The notes under the pieces: model-generated
Told to the model about the DNA's origin: nothing
The model's database searches: none
Seen by the model: the letters and a program-made list of their open reading frames with translations, nothing else
Shown here: one piece after another, positions 63,706-64,000 of the stretch
Layout of the letters: each line of letters starts with the position of its first letter
How positions within the stretch are numbered: position 1 is the first letter of the stretch
From: WJMT01 sp964456985
GTDB lineage: Bacteria; Acidobacteriota; Aminicenantia; Aminicenantales; Aminicenantaceae
DNA: 64,000 nucleotides
NCBI GenBank assembly: GCA_964456985.1
Contig: CAYWDH010000005.1
Location: 1 to 64,000, forward strand
Direction: 5' to 3'
Position numbers and translations under genes: made by a program

Positions 63706-64000
63706 CTATTGTTTTTTCCTTATTTTCTCCAGAATATCTTTATACTTCCGTGATTCTTTTAAATCATCAAAATAGGGACTGTTTTGGACTGCGGATAAGT
63801 CATTAAAGTTGTTTTTGACCGCGAGGTCTAAATATTCAAGCGCTGATTTTTTATCTTTATTCAGGGCATAAGCCTGAGCTAAATCGAACAATACAAGCTT
63901 GTAGACATCTTCGTTTCCCTGACTAGCCTTAACAGCAATCTCAAACAAAATCACGGCTTTAGAGGGCTGGTTGTTTTTTAAATGTTGGTTTCCGGTTTGA
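63706..64000 (-). CDS. TPR protein, C-terminal part (cut by window edge)
   Basis: The minus-strand frame stays open to the right edge. It reads NNQPSKAVILFEIAVKASQG, DLAQAYALNKDKKSALEYLD and FDDLKESRKYKDILEKIRKK, two TPR units and a typical C-terminal cap. The N-terminal part, and so the full role, is outside the window. The GTG at 63954 is not needed as a start because the frame continues upstream. Confidence 0.75.
   Translation of the reverse strand, partial: QTGNQHLKNNQPSKAVILFEIAVKASQGNEDVYKLVLFDLAQAYALNKDKKSALEYLDLAVKNNFNDLSAVQNSPYFDDLKESRKYKDILEKIRKKQ

Overview
The window looks like chromosomal DNA of a Gram-negative, probably anaerobic, protein-degrading bacterium. It holds many secreted or lipoprotein beta-propellers, an S9 peptidase, a sortilin-like propeller, Tat/Fe-S aldo-keto reductase, CPBP proteases and outer-membrane barrels. 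This gene mix resembles Candidatus Aminicenantes (Acidobacteriota side). That placement is an inference from gene content; the 16S fragment at the left edge would settle it.

Left part (1-28.2 kb). The 5' end of a 16S rRNA gene runs off the left edge on the minus strand, with a clear promoter. Divergent from it is a four-gene minor pilin operon. Next come an amidohydrolase lipoprotein, an S9 peptidase, a GC-richer sortilin-like propeller and two paralogous 6-bladed propeller lipoproteins. Debris around these genes shows that a convergent peptidase/propeller pair was copied and broken several times. After that: a Tat aldo-keto reductase, a three-gene cluster with a CPBP protease, a flavodoxin-fold protein, a DUF1847 protein, a secreted GyrI-like protein, ndk, an Na+/solute symporter, and a small secreted peptide followed by a 1000-residue TPR-CHAT protease.

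Mobile part (28.2-53.2 kb, visibly AT-richer). A 118-bp direct repeat with a 25-bp perfect core from the tRNA-Thr(CGT) anticodon arm occurs at 28213 and at 42829. Between the copies lies a 14.6-kb integrative element: type III restriction-modification genes, three unknown genes, a small SAM-like protein, an XRE regulator, a lipoprotein, a small terminase-like gene, a 52-residue gene, a large terminase, a HTH protein, an iteron and AT-rich region, and a tyrosine integrase with an N-terminal HTH domain. No capsid or tail genes are visible, so it resembles a phage satellite. A second element starts at the second repeat. It carries two DNA methyltransferases with a PLD-type nuclease, an IS21 insertion and a HEPN-like/DUF5677-like gene pair. 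It then ends in a block of about 249 bp that is also present in element 1 just upstream of the terminase genes. Its terminase, replication and integrase half is missing, and its end is fused into a truncated TPR gene. In both elements the defence-like cargo lies between the att-side repeat and the shared block, which suggests an exchangeable cargo slot.

Right part (53.2-64 kb). A truncated TPR gene, a P1-family peptidase and four tandem paralogous outer-membrane barrel genes are followed by minus-strand genes: a lipoprotein-like gene coupled to a polyferredoxin-like protein, a second CPBP protease coupled to a metallo-beta-lactamase/rhodanese fusion, and a TPR protein that runs off the right edge.
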